27,001 nt of DNA, from positions 1 through 27,001 of the forward strand of contig JAPJOW010000023.1 of assembly GCA_030826005.1 (NCBI GenBank), read 5' to 3'. The position numbers were made by a program, and so were the translations under genes. Positions 14,947-24,200 of this stretch are shown here, piece after piece; the first letter of the stretch is position 1, and each line of letters starts with the position of its first letter. The stretch comes from Aliterella sp. RAGGC_92 (GTDB lineage: Bacteria > Cyanobacteriota > Cyanobacteriia > Cyanobacteriales > Chroococcidiopsidaceae). The notes under the pieces were generated by a model, which was given only the letters and a program-made list of their open reading frames with translations, did no database searches and had not been told where the DNA came from.

Positions 14947-16407
14947 CTAACAACTAGGCTGATACAATGGCGGATGACTCAAATCTAGAGGCAAGAAAAT
15001 AGTTAATACTTCTCCCTCGTGGGGGCGCTGTCTGACAATTAGTTTGCCACCAATTGCTTGAAATAAATATTTTGTCGCCTTAAGATTTAAACTAATATTT
15101 CCGGTTTCTGGCTGAAACATCAGCAATTGACCTAAAGATTTAACTGTAGGTGCAACGAAATGAGGTTGGACCGATTCATCGCTCTCCCCAGCAAAAGATT
15201 GATGCAGTAGCTGTAATTTTAATTGATTGCCTGCGGGAACAACTTGGACTTGAATATGACTCCCGGCGGTTAAATTGCGCGTAAAGTTCTCAATCAAACC
15301 CGTCAAAACTTGATCTAGTATAGTTGGATCGCTAACCACTGTAGGCAGGTGTTGCGGTAAAACTACATCCAAAGTTAAGTTGCGTCGATTCGCTTGTTGT
15401 TGCCAGCGCGGAATGCTTTGTTGTAATACTTGGGCTAAAGATATTGCCGTGAGCCGAGCTACATGATTAGGAAGGGCAGATTTTTCTACTAATTCCGCCG
15501 CCCTAAACATCAATTCCATTCGATTTACTTGCTCGGTACACTCGCTGTCGATAACTTCTAAACGCTTTTTAACTTCTGGGGCTAAATCTTGACGCTTTAA
15601 TATCAACCGCGTCAAAGTGCGGATAGTTGTTAACGGGGTACGTACTTCGTGAGCAAAGGCTTGCAACAGTTCTATATCCGAGCGATGGGAAGTTCGATCG
15701 ACTATTTCTTCTTCTGTGGAGCGATCGCTATAAGCTTGTAGTTGCGAATGCTTAAGCAATAAATGACTAAAATCAGTTACCGTGCGGTAATCTGGCTCTA
15801 GAGGATAAAACTTTGTTACTAATTCGTCTAACTTACCGATCGCCAAAGGTGGATTAGTTAATAGCAAACGCGATCGCAATCCTTGCCATACTTTGATAAC
15901 TTCTTCTGGCGCAAAAGAAAACTTAAAAGCTTTATTACCGTTACTATCAATGCCTAAAACCAAGAGCAAACTAAATTTAGCTGTTAAAACTAGGCAAAAC
16001 TGTTCCTCCGCCATAGCTTCATTGCAGAGTAGCGGAAGTTGTTGGGGAGTCGTTGCGATTTGACTTAGCTCGCTTGCGTTACCTGGCGCTAACTGTAAAG
16101 ATTCCGTACTTTGGGGTACAAAAATCCAAGTTGACAGCCTATTAAGTAAAGCGCGATCGCTCCATACTGGTGATAAGCCAGCAAAAACTACTCCTTGAGG
16201 AGAAGGGGTGCGATCGCCATCATTATCTATAATTTGTAATAAGAATTCTTCCGTCGCGGCGATCGCACTTCGCCACTCTTGCTCGGCTTGACCTTGTATT
16301 TGTAAGGGCGACAACCTAGAATTATCGCTACACAATGGTTGTGTCCGAGAGAATTTCCCGGATAATATTTCACTTAGGGTAGGCAACATCCATTTTTGCA
16401 CGAGCAA
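14947..16407 (-). CDS. Histidine-kinase-like protein with His but a degenerate ATP-binding domain
   Basis: A 486-aa soluble protein. The start is uncertain: the frame opens at TTG (16405-16407), a GTG lies two codons on with better spacing from GAGG, and an ATG stands at 16387-16389. Residues 35-205 are an unassigned sensor region with no membrane helices. The dimerisation domain has an orthodox H box, QAFAHEVRTPLTTIRTL (His253). In the ATPase domain an N-box-like LIENFTRN (Asn374) survives. The DxGxG G1 box is not found where expected (LHQSFAGESDESVQ), and the GxGLGL G2 motif is replaced by TGNISLNLKATKYLF. ATP hydrolysis therefore looks doubtful. It may be a phosphoacceptor or phosphatase partner rather than an autonomous kinase. 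No response regulator lies next to it. Confidence 0.85.
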   Translation of the reverse strand: MLVQKWMLPTLSEILSGKFSRTQPLCSDNSRLSPLQIQGQAEQEWRSAIAATEEFLLQIIDNDGDRTPSPQGVVFAGLSPVWSDRALLNRLSTWIFVPQSTESLQLAPGNASELSQIATTPQQLPLLCNEAMAEEQFCLVLTAKFSLLLVLGIDSNGNKAFKFSFAPEEVIKVWQGLRSRLLLTNPPLAIGKLDELVTKFYPLEPDYRTVTDFSHLLLKHSQLQAYSDRSTEEEIVDRTSHRSDIELLQAFAHEVRTPLTTIRTLTRLILKRQDLAPEVKKRLEVIDSECTEQVNRMELMFRAAELVEKSALPNHVARLTAISLAQVLQQSIPRWQQQANRRNLTLDVVLPQHLPTVVSDPTILDQVLTGLIENFTRNLTAGSHIQVQVVPAGNQLKLQLLHQSFAGESDESVQPHFVAPTVKSLGQLLMFQPETGNISLNLKATKYLFQAIGGKLIVRQRPHEGEVLTIFLPLDLSHPPLYQPSC

Positions 16408-16756
16408 ATGCCTCTTTAACAGCTACAAATCGCTTAAGTTCTACAATACTTACTACGAGCTTATAGGTATTACGGCATTAGTGACAGTCGTAGAACCGAA
16501 CCACTAAGTCGCAATTGCCGCTAAAAGTTTCCGTACCAAATTTTGACTAAAGTATTATCTATTACTTAGAGTTGTTTGTAACTAAGTAGAAATTTTTTTC
16601 AAGTTCTGTCTATTGATAGATAGATCCAAACATTCCCCCTGTAGACCGATGGAATATAGGTATAAAAAAGCGAAAACTATAACGTTAGCAAAAATAAATA
16701 ACTAAATTCTGTATTTATGCTAACTCTGTTCAAGTCGCAAAACGGAGGAATAGAAA
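16408..16756. promoter_or_regulatory. Divergent promoter region between the kinase and the stress-protein gene
   Basis: A 349-bp AT-rich spacer between divergently read genes, with no reading frame worth noting. It must carry both promoters. A TATAGG/TATAAA-rich stretch (16658-16672) lies about 85 bp before the stress gene ATG and could hold its -10 region. The short tandem GATAGATAGATC at 16615-16626 is the only repeat seen. A strong GGAGG ribosome binding site ends 9 bp before the ATG at 16757. No operator could be identified. Confidence 0.45.
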
Positions 16757-17446
16757 ATGGCATTAGGTTTAAACAAAAGAGCAGTTGGCGTATTTAGCAC
16801 TCGCTCGGAAGCAGAACACGCACTGCACGAATTGAATAATTCTGGCTTTCCAATGAACAAAATCTCAGTGATCGCCAAAGACGATAATCAAGCTGACATT
16901 GCAGGCGTTGACGTACAAGACAAAGTAGGCAACAAAGCCGATGAAGGAGCTAGTGCAGGAGCGGTAACAGGTGGAGTATTAGGCGGCGCGACAGGCTTAC
17001 TGGTTGGTTTAGGAGCTTTAGCAATTCCTGGTGTAGGCCCGATCGTATTAGCTGGAGAAGTAGCAACAGCTTTAGCAACAACTTTAGCAGGTGGTGCGAT
17101 CGGTGCGGCGGCAGGTGGTTTAATTGGTGCTTTAGTTGGCTTGGGAATTCCTGAAGAAAAAGCCAGAAATTACAACGATCGCGTGTCGCGAGGTCATTAC
17201 CTAGTAATGGTAGATGGTAGTGACGCTGAAATCGCTAGAGCAGAAACGGTTTTGACCGGTAGAGGAATTGAAGACTTTGGCATTTATGACATACCTGATA
17301 GTGGAACAACAGGTAGTTATACAGGAAGTGCAGGCTATGCTGCGCCAGAAACAATAGATACTACTACCAATGTAGTTAGCGATCGCACTAATTTAACTAG
17401 CAACGATCCAAAAGTAGTCATTGTCGATCGTCGCGAAGAAGTTTAG
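16757..17446 (+). CDS. General stress protein, YflT/GSP17M-type with a Gly-rich membrane hairpin
   Basis: A 229-aa protein whose N-terminal ~45 residues (KRAVGVFSTRSEAEHALHELNNSGF...ISVIAKD) match the small alpha/beta module of the heat-induced stress protein YflT/GSP17M family. The middle (about 70-135) is a very Gly/Ala-rich hydrophobic hairpin (GGVLGGATGLLVGLGAL...GGAIGAAAGGLIGALVGLG), able to insert in a membrane. A short alpha/beta repeat follows (YLVMVDGSDAEIARAETVL), then a Thr/Ser/Gly-rich tail. Proteins of this type are often induced by salt, desiccation or heat in cyanobacteria; the exact biochemical role is unknown. The next gene downstream, a BON lipoprotein, is on the same strand after a hairpin. 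Confidence 0.85.
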   Translation: MALGLNKRAVGVFSTRSEAEHALHELNNSGFPMNKISVIAKDDNQADIAGVDVQDKVGNKADEGASAGAVTGGVLGGATGLLVGLGALAIPGVGPIVLAGEVATALATTLAGGAIGAAAGGLIGALVGLGIPEEKARNYNDRVSRGHYLVMVDGSDAEIARAETVLTGRGIEDFGIYDIPDSGTTGSYTGSAGYAAPETIDTTTNVVSDRTNLTSNDPKVVIVDRREEV

Positions 17447-17504
17447 TTCAATTGAAACCCTAAACTGCAAAAATTGTAATTTGTTTCCCCCTGTAGAAAG
17501 GGTA

Positions 17505-17543
17505 GGCAAAAAGCGGGTATCGCTACTTCTTTCGCTTTTTGCC
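17505..17543. repeat. Perfect 11-bp inverted repeat between stress gene and BON lipoprotein
   Basis: GGCAAAAAGCG (17505-17515) and CGCTTTTTGCC (17533-17543) are perfect inverted copies around a 17-nt loop. They lie 59 bp after the stress-gene stop and 76 bp before the lipoprotein start. There is no T-run beyond the second arm, so a plain intrinsic terminator is not supported. The hairpin could act as an mRNA processing or attenuation site. Confidence 0.75.
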
Positions 17544-17618
17544 ATAGGTGGGGAGTAGCCTTTCGCGCTCTCCATTCCTCAGTCAAATTTTTAAATAAGG
17601 TAGAGTAACGAGGTAAAA

Positions 17619-18083
17619 ATGAAAAAGTTTATTCCTTTTATAGTTGGTAGCTTCCTTGTTGTCGGTGCAGTTGGTTGCCAAGATACAGCCAAAACCAGTA
17701 GTGATGCACCCAACACTGCGGGAGAAACTGTTTCATCCCCAGCGCCAAATGAGGCTGAAAAAATCAAAGAAGACGCAACTAGCGAAGTTCGCAGGGATCA
17801 ATTAAATTCTGATATCAGAGCGCGAGAAGAACGCAATAATATTACTGGTGGCGATACCGATCGGGCTGATGGAGATTTACAAAGTGAAGTGCGTAGTAAG
17901 TTAGAAGCAAACCTACCCGCAAGTCAATTAGGGGTTGAAGCTGAAGATGGTGCAGTAATTGTGAGCGGTACAGTACCGACCGACGAGCAATTACAAAGAG
18001 TCGAACCTTTGGCCAAAGAAATCAAAGGAGTAAAGAGCGTAAAAGTTGACGTTCAAGTCAAGCCTGCAACACCTAGTAATTAA
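17619..18083 (+). CDS. BON-domain lipoprotein
   Basis: A 154-aa exported protein. The signal peptide MKKFIPFIVGSFLVVGAVGC ends in a lipobox-like AVGC (Cys20), so lipid attachment is likely. A charged, low-complexity linker (residues 21-85, rich in Asp, Glu, Asn and Ser) leads to one BON domain (about 86-150: LQSEVRSKLEANLP...VEAEDGAVIVSGTVPTDEQL...GVKSVKVDVQV). BON domains occur in OsmY and related periplasmic proteins linked to envelope or osmotic stress. Together with the preceding stress protein this looks like a two-gene stress cassette. A purine-rich AGAGTAACGAGG run lies before the ATG. Confidence 0.88.
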   Translation: MKKFIPFIVGSFLVVGAVGCQDTAKTSSDAPNTAGETVSSPAPNEAEKIKEDATSEVRRDQLNSDIRAREERNNITGGDTDRADGDLQSEVRSKLEANLPASQLGVEAEDGAVIVSGTVPTDEQLQRVEPLAKEIKGVKSVKVDVQVKPATPSN

Positions 18084-18119
18084 CTGAGGAGGGGTTAAAG
18101 GCTAAGTTTCTCATAAAAT

Positions 18120-19271
18120 TTATCCAATGTCTTTTAAGGTAGCGATTAGTTTTTCAATATGATTTGGCTCGTGAGTTGCCATAACTGAAAACCTAATTCT
18201 ACTTGTAGGTACAGTGGGGGGACGAATTGCAGGAGCAAAAATTCCTGCATTTTTTAATAGAGATGCTGCTTGCAACGCCTCCGCCGCACTAGAATACTGA
18301 CAGCAAACAATTTGCGACTGGGAATCAATTATTGGTAATGGCAATTGTTGTCTTAAATAATCTACATTGTTCCATAATTGCTGACGACGCTCTGGTTCAG
18401 AATTTATGAGCGCGATCGCGCTCATTGCGGCGGCGGTATCGGCGGGAGAAAGTGCTGTAGTATAAATCCAACTAGCGGCGCGGTTACGCAAAAAATCAAT
18501 TAATTGCTTCGATCCTGCAACAAAACCCCCCAAACTACCTATTGCTTTACTCAAAGTCCCGACTTGAATAAGCTTACGATTGGAAACGTTGAAATGTTCC
18601 GCACATCCCGCGCCAGTAGCTCCAAATACGCCTGTAGCATGAGCTTCATCAATTAGCAGCATACAATTAAATTCCTGCGCCAAGTCCGATAGTTGCGGTA
18701 AAAAACATAAATCGCCGTCCATACTAAAAACGCTATCAGTAATAATTAAACAACGGCGAAAGTTAGAACGTTGTTGAAATAGCAGATTTTGCAGAACTTC
18801 TATATTTTTGTGGGGATAATCGATAACTGTTGCACCACTAAGAATCGCCCCATTTTTGAGACAAGAATGATTGTAAGCGTCTGATAAAATTAAATCGCGT
18901 TTGCCAACGATCGCCGAAATAGTGCCAATATTCGCCAAATAGCCAGAACTAAATACTAAAGCATCTTCTGTTTGCTTAAGCGATGCGATCGCACTTTCCA
19001 ACTGACTATGCAATTCTCGATGTCCGCTTAAAAGCCTAGAACCCGTGCTACCAGTACCAAATTCTTGAGTTGCAGCTATAGATGCTTGAATTAGGCGATC
19101 GTCTCCCGCCAACCCCAAATAATCATTACTAGCGAAATTAATAACTTTTTTTCCAGCTAATTGTACTACTGCGCCAGGTTTCCCTTCAATTGCCTGCACC
19201 GAGCGATACCAAGACGCGCGGCGAATAGTATTTATAGCGGGTTCTATCCAATCGTAAGGGTCGCACTGCAT
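18120..19271 (-). CDS. bioF: 8-amino-7-oxononanoate synthase (or close alpha-oxoamine synthase)
   Basis: A PLP-dependent enzyme of 383 aa condensing pimeloyl thioester with L-alanine in biotin synthesis. Visible are INFASNDYLGLAGD, the TGSTGSRLLSGH loop, FSSGYLANIG, SDAYNHSC, the cofactor-binding LIDEAHATGVFG (Asp208 to His211), and the Schiff-base lysine in GTLSKAIGSLGGF (Lys242). The C-terminal IRPPTVPTSRIR is typical of BioF. Related enzymes (Kbl, HemA, SPT) share the fold, but the loop motifs fit BioF best. No other bio genes are adjacent. It is divergent from the ABC ATPase, with 76 bp between, and ends 36 bp from the BON gene's stop. Confidence 0.93.
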   Translation of the reverse strand: MQCDPYDWIEPAINTIRRASWYRSVQAIEGKPGAVVQLAGKKVINFASNDYLGLAGDDRLIQASIAATQEFGTGSTGSRLLSGHRELHSQLESAIASLKQTEDALVFSSGYLANIGTISAIVGKRDLILSDAYNHSCLKNGAILSGATVIDYPHKNIEVLQNLLFQQRSNFRRCLIITDSVFSMDGDLCFLPQLSDLAQEFNCMLLIDEAHATGVFGATGAGCAEHFNVSNRKLIQVGTLSKAIGSLGGFVAGSKQLIDFLRNRAASWIYTTALSPADTAAAMSAIALINSEPERRQQLWNNVDYLRQQLPLPIIDSQSQIVCCQYSSAAEALQAASLLKNAGIFAPAIRPPTVPTSRIRFSVMATHEPNHIEKLIATLKDIG

Positions 19272-19347
19272 TGTTATAAAAGGTAGATTTGAAACAGAAA
19301 CAGCATAATAGCAAATAGAGACTGCTTATCTATAAATTACCTAAACT

Positions 19348-20331
19348 ATGCCAATTATCGAGGCTGAAAACCTCAGCAAAGTCTATCCTGTCGCCATTAA
19401 AGAACCCGGACTGAAGGGAACAATTAACCACTTTTTCCACCGCACCTATCGCGCTGTAGACGCTGTAAAACAAGTTTCCTTTTCTATTGAGCCGGGGGAA
19501 GTAGTGGGCTTTCTAGGGGCAAATGGAGCGGGGAAAACTACTACATTAAAAATGCTTACCGGGCTAATTCATCCTTCCTCTGGCAAAGTACAAGTGGCGG
19601 GATTCACCCCTTTTGGGCGTAAATCCGCTTTTTTACAGAAAATAACCCTGGTAATGGGGCAAAAACAACAATTAATCTGGGATTTACCCGCCCTAGACTC
19701 CTTAAAAATCAACGCTGCTATTTATGGTATTTCTGACAAAGAATACCGAATGCGCGTCGGGGAACTTACAGAAATGCTATCTCTGCAAGATAAGCTCAAG
19801 CAACCCGTGCGGAAACTATCTTTAGGCGAACGCATGAAAGCCGAATTTCTCGCCGCTTTGTTGCACCGTCCCCAAGTATTATTTTTAGACGAACCTACTT
19901 TAGGGTTGGATGTCAACGCGCAAGTGGGAGTAAGAGATTTTTTGCGCGAATACAATAGCAAATATGGGGCGACAATCCTGTTAACCAGCCACTATATGGC
20001 AGATATTACCGCTTTATGCGATCGCGTACTTGTCATTCATCAAGGACAATTAGTTTACGATGGCGGCTTAAATAAATTAATTGACAACTTTGCTCCTTGT
20101 CGGGAAGTAAAAGTCGAACTCGCTCACCCACTACCCGAAGCCAAACTCCTACCCTACGGTGAAATCAAAGCCTTAGAAGGTCAATCTGTGAGATTTTTAG
20201 TAGAGCGCGATCTTTTAACTCGTACCGTAGCAAAAATGTTAGCCGAATTAGAAGTAGTAGATTTAACCGTAACCGATCCGCCAGTGGAAGAAATTATCGG
20301 GCGAGTTTTCAATGCTGGGGGTGTTTCATGA
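19348..20331 (+). CDS. ABC-2 type transporter ATPase
   Basis: A 327-aa ABC ATPase of the drug/lipid exporter type. It has Walker A GANGAGKT (residues 57-64), the Q-loop near GQKQQL, the signature LSLGE (157-161), Walker B LFLDEP (178-183) and the switch His in LLTSHYM. The C-terminal ~90 residues form the DUF4162-like tail common in ABC-2 exporters. It overlaps the permease gene by ATGA (20328-20331), so translation is coupled. The exported substrate cannot be deduced from the sequence. Confidence 0.93.
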   Translation: MPIIEAENLSKVYPVAIKEPGLKGTINHFFHRTYRAVDAVKQVSFSIEPGEVVGFLGANGAGKTTTLKMLTGLIHPSSGKVQVAGFTPFGRKSAFLQKITLVMGQKQQLIWDLPALDSLKINAAIYGISDKEYRMRVGELTEMLSLQDKLKQPVRKLSLGERMKAEFLAALLHRPQVLFLDEPTLGLDVNAQVGVRDFLREYNSKYGATILLTSHYMADITALCDRVLVIHQGQLVYDGGLNKLIDNFAPCREVKVELAHPLPEAKLLPYGEIKALEGQSVRFLVERDLLTRTVAKMLAELEVVDLTVTDPPVEEIIGRVFNAGGVS

Positions 20332-21119
20332 ATGCAGTTTTAAAAAAAGCCAAAGTTTTATCATTGGTTTACTACGCCTACATGATGGAATATCGCGCCG
20401 AGCTATTTTTATGGGCGTTGTCTGGTAGTTTACCGTTAATTTTGATGGGCGTGTGGTATAAAGCCGCCCAAGGCGGACAATTTGGGCTAAGTCCTGTAGA
20501 TTTTACTCGTTACTTCTTGGCAGTATTTGTAATTAGACAATTTACCGTCGTTTGGGTAATTTGGGAATTTGAAAAAGAAGTAATTGAAGGGAGACTTTCA
20601 CCCCGGTTATTGCAACCCCTAGATCCTGTATGGCATCACGTCGCGGGGCATTTTTCGGAAAGATTTGCTAGATTACCTTTTGCTTTAGTTCTAATCGGAT
20701 TATTTTTTGTTATTTATCCCCAAGCATTCTGGATTCCTAGCTTAGGTAATATTTTACTTTTTGCGATCGCGGCAATCTTTGCTTTTGCGCTGCGATTTAT
20801 AATTCAGTACACCTTTGCTTTATTTGCTTTCTGGACAGAACGGGCGAGTGCAATTGAAAGCTTATGGTTTTTGTTGTATTTATTCCTCTCTGGATTAATT
20901 GCGCCCTTAGAGATGTTTCCCGAAGAAGTGCGCGAAGTATTACTATGGACACCATTTCCTTACTTAGTCCACTTTCCCGCAGCATTACTAATCGGCTTAA
21001 AAGATGTAAATGCAATTCAAGGATTTTTAGTCATGCTTGGTTGGGGGGGATTGTTTTTTGTTTGGAATCGCTGGTTGTGGCGCAAAGGACTTAAGCAATA
21101 CTCAGGGATGGGAGCGTAG
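20328..21119 (+). CDS. ABC-2 family permease
   Basis: A 263-aa membrane protein with about six helices: WALSGSLPLILMGVWY, FALVLIGLFFVIY, NILLFAIAAIFAFALRF and others, plus an amphipathic FLSGLIAPLEMFPEEVREVLLWTPFPY segment typical of DUF990-type ABC-2 permeases (sometimes called ABC2_membrane_6). Members of this group are often encoded in pairs, with a second permease after the first. Here only one is present, and the next gene is convergent. It would form the pore of an exporter with the upstream ATPase as a dimer, or with a second permease encoded elsewhere. Confidence 0.9.
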   Translation: MNAVLKKAKVLSLVYYAYMMEYRAELFLWALSGSLPLILMGVWYKAAQGGQFGLSPVDFTRYFLAVFVIRQFTVVWVIWEFEKEVIEGRLSPRLLQPLDPVWHHVAGHFSERFARLPFALVLIGLFFVIYPQAFWIPSLGNILLFAIAAIFAFALRFIIQYTFALFAFWTERASAIESLWFLLYLFLSGLIAPLEMFPEEVREVLLWTPFPYLVHFPAALLIGLKDVNAIQGFLVMLGWGGLFFVWNRWLWRKGLKQYSGMGA

Positions 21120-21215
21120 ATACGTTGGTGTTGCTGAACTAAAGGATGAAAGAGGAGGGGACAAGGTGGGTTGCTGCAAAGGGCGATCGCATCTAAATTC
21201 AGTAATGCCGATACT

Positions 21216-24200
21216 TTAAACTTTGAGTAATAAAGCCGCAAGGGAAACTTTTAGACTTGCAGGTTTAATCCCATCATTGACAATTAAGTTGAGTTTATTT
21301 GTATCTTCTACCAACTGAGTGACAAAAACTAGATCCTCTAATTGAGCTTTGTCTCCGTCGGTGTACTCGCGCAGCAGCTTTTGTACTTGTTTAAGAGTTT
21401 TCCAGGCATTTAGTCTTTTAAAAGTAGCCTTAACCGATTCTCGATTTGTGCCTACAGGAAAGCTATCAAAGTTGCTGACGCGGCGGTTGATTTTGCTGAT
21501 GCGATCGCTTGTAATTGTAATATTATCTAGCGTTTCTGGTTGTTCTATTTCATTTACTCGTTGTTGCTTGAGTGTAACTAATTGGCTGTAAAGGTTTTGA
21601 GCGACTTCTAATAGATGGGTGGTAGAAAATACATCGCCAGAAACAGGAGTTTTAAATGCTGTAGAAATCGCTATCCCATAACCATCTTTTTCTCCTGTGC
21701 GATCGTTCCAATATAGCGTTTGTCTGCGATCGCTAATTAGTTCGCCATTTGGCCCAAAATAATCAATCGTCAATGCCAATAAGCCATGTGGCTCGTCTAT
21801 TTCTCCTGTATAGCGACCTAAACTAATTGGTGAAGCTTGATAATCTTCGCCTAGTTGCTCGACTAATTTGCCTAGTTCTTCGCTGTGCAATATTTCATTA
21901 TGAGTATATAAATCGCGGCTAGTTTCTTGGTTTTGGTAAGTTGCTTCTTGTAAATTGCCTTGTTCCATCTGTCGGACTTTAACTAAGCTGCTGAGAAAAT
22001 CTATATACCCTGGTAATACTTCATCATCAAATAAAGTATCGCCATAAACGGAAGCTCCTAACTTATCTATGCTAGGAATACTGGGGATTTTGCCGTTATT
22101 GCTTTCTAGTTCTCCTACCAATTTTTTATGCAAATTGCTCAAACGGCTGGCTTGGCGTAGCAGTTGGCTTTCGCTATTGGCGTAGTAAATATAAATGTTT
22201 TCTACTTTATGCTGTTTGGGGCGATCGATTCTGCCAATGCGTTGTTCTAAAACCATCGGATTCCAAGGCAAATCGACATTAATTAAGTAATCGGCATCTT
22301 GGAGATTTTGCCCTACGGATAAGGTTTCTGAACCAATGAGTACGCTTAGTTCTTCGGCTTTTTTTGGACGATCGCCCACATTTTTGCAAGTAGCGGCGGG
22401 AGCAAATAACCGAAATATTTGTTCCCGCTTCATGTTTCTATAATTGCGATCGCCTTGCAAGGCATTAATCGGACTAACTTTAACAGGCTGGCTCGATCCG
22501 TGTTGATAGTAGGTTTTAGTTGCACCAATTACCATACCAATACCAAGAGATGCGATCGCATTATTGCGAGTCATATAACGGTAGTAGTCGATTACAGTGT
22601 CGCTAAAAGTCGAAATCAGCAGCACTTTATGACCTTGACTAACTAATTGCTGAACTTTGCGAGTAACTTGTTCGCGTTTATGGTCGATCGCAAATTCTCC
22701 CGCTAACAGGTTTTGTATTTGCTCTAGTTGCAGCAAGTCGCCCTCGCAATTGTTTAGCATCCGTCTATAAATAGCTTGAGCCTTGTCTGGCTGCGCTCGT
22801 AAGGCATCTGTAGCCAAGTCTATAGAGCGACGCACGGAAGATCGTTTTTCCTGTTCTGCCTCCGTTTCTTCTTCCTCTGCTTCTTCGTCTTCATCCCATG
22901 CTTCTAAATCGCTAAAGTCAAATTCTGTGCTGGTTTTTTCTGACTTAAAGCCGTAGTGCAGTAATAAAAATTCTTTCAAACCATCAGCCGTTGGTTCGAC
23001 GTTATGTAAACGCTGCTGCATTTGACGAATGCGATCGCCAAAATTATAAATTGTCCGCCGCAAAGCATACATACTCGATTCTGCCCGTTGCAAGAAAAAG
23101 CGGCGTTGATTTTGCAATAGGCTGCGCTGTTCGACACTTTCTCGCAAATAGCGAATTGGATCGGCAAAGGGAATAAAAAGGCTGCTTTCAAAAGATGTAA
23201 ATATTTGGTCTAGGGCTTGTTCCGTACTGGTTTCAAACTTAACGGGCAACCATTCGGCTACGCGCCTAGCGTACATATTTAAGTCTGGTGTAGCATCGCG
23301 CAGCATTTGGCGGGTGCGTTGCAAAAATAGTTCGCGGTACGTGCGGCGGAATAGTTCGGTGTTATCAATAAAGTTCTCAACGCCAATTTCCCGTTTTTGA
23401 AACCAATCTTGCATTTCTGCGGGAAATCCCAACTCTTTGAAACCTTCTAAGCGACTGATAAAAGGGCTGAGGATGTTGTAAATGTCTTTGCGGCTATTAT
23501 TCCAAGGTGTAGCGGTGAGGAGGAGAAAATGGCGTTGTTTGCCAGAAGCGCGTTCGCGTAGCGTCCGCTCTGCGGAATCGCTTTGCTGCAATTCTAGGCA
23601 AGTTTTGTGAATGCGGTTATTGTTGTTACGGATGCCTTCGTGGGCTTCATCAATAATTACTAAGTCGGGGCCGCCGTAGCGATTGAAGTTTTCCCGAAAG
23701 TTGCTACCTTTACGACTCATCAAGTTTTTGTTGTAAAGTTCGTAATCGCCGGACTTAAAGTCAAGTTCTGCAAATTCTCTTTCCCAGTTGGGATGAAGCT
23801 TTTTGGCGGCAATAATGGCAATTTTAGCTTGTCCGTTTTGTTCGCGGTACAACCTGGCGACAGCCGCCGCTAACCGAGTTTTACCCAAACCTACAGCATC
23901 CGCACAGACAACTACACCAAAGTCTTGCATGACTCTGAGGCAGTGTTGCGCTCCTGATTTTTGATGTTCAAATAAGGTGTCTTTGTTAACCAGTTGGTCA
24001 AGTAAGTCGCTGCGTTCGAGGCGAAATTGATGAGATTTTTGCCCAGCTAACCAATAGAGGAAGTCTTGAGGAGTGCCATGTTTTCCGGTCAAAATCAATT
24101 CTACAGCTTGCTTGAATCCTTCTATTTCGCTAAAGTCAGGAATTTCTAAAGATTTTGCGATCGCACCGAGCTTTTTAGGCGAGGTGTTGTAAACGCCTGT

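Noticed and set aside
21120..21215. Attachment site marking the edge of the right-hand island
   Set aside because: No tRNA gene, integrase or matching direct repeat was found at this junction within the window.
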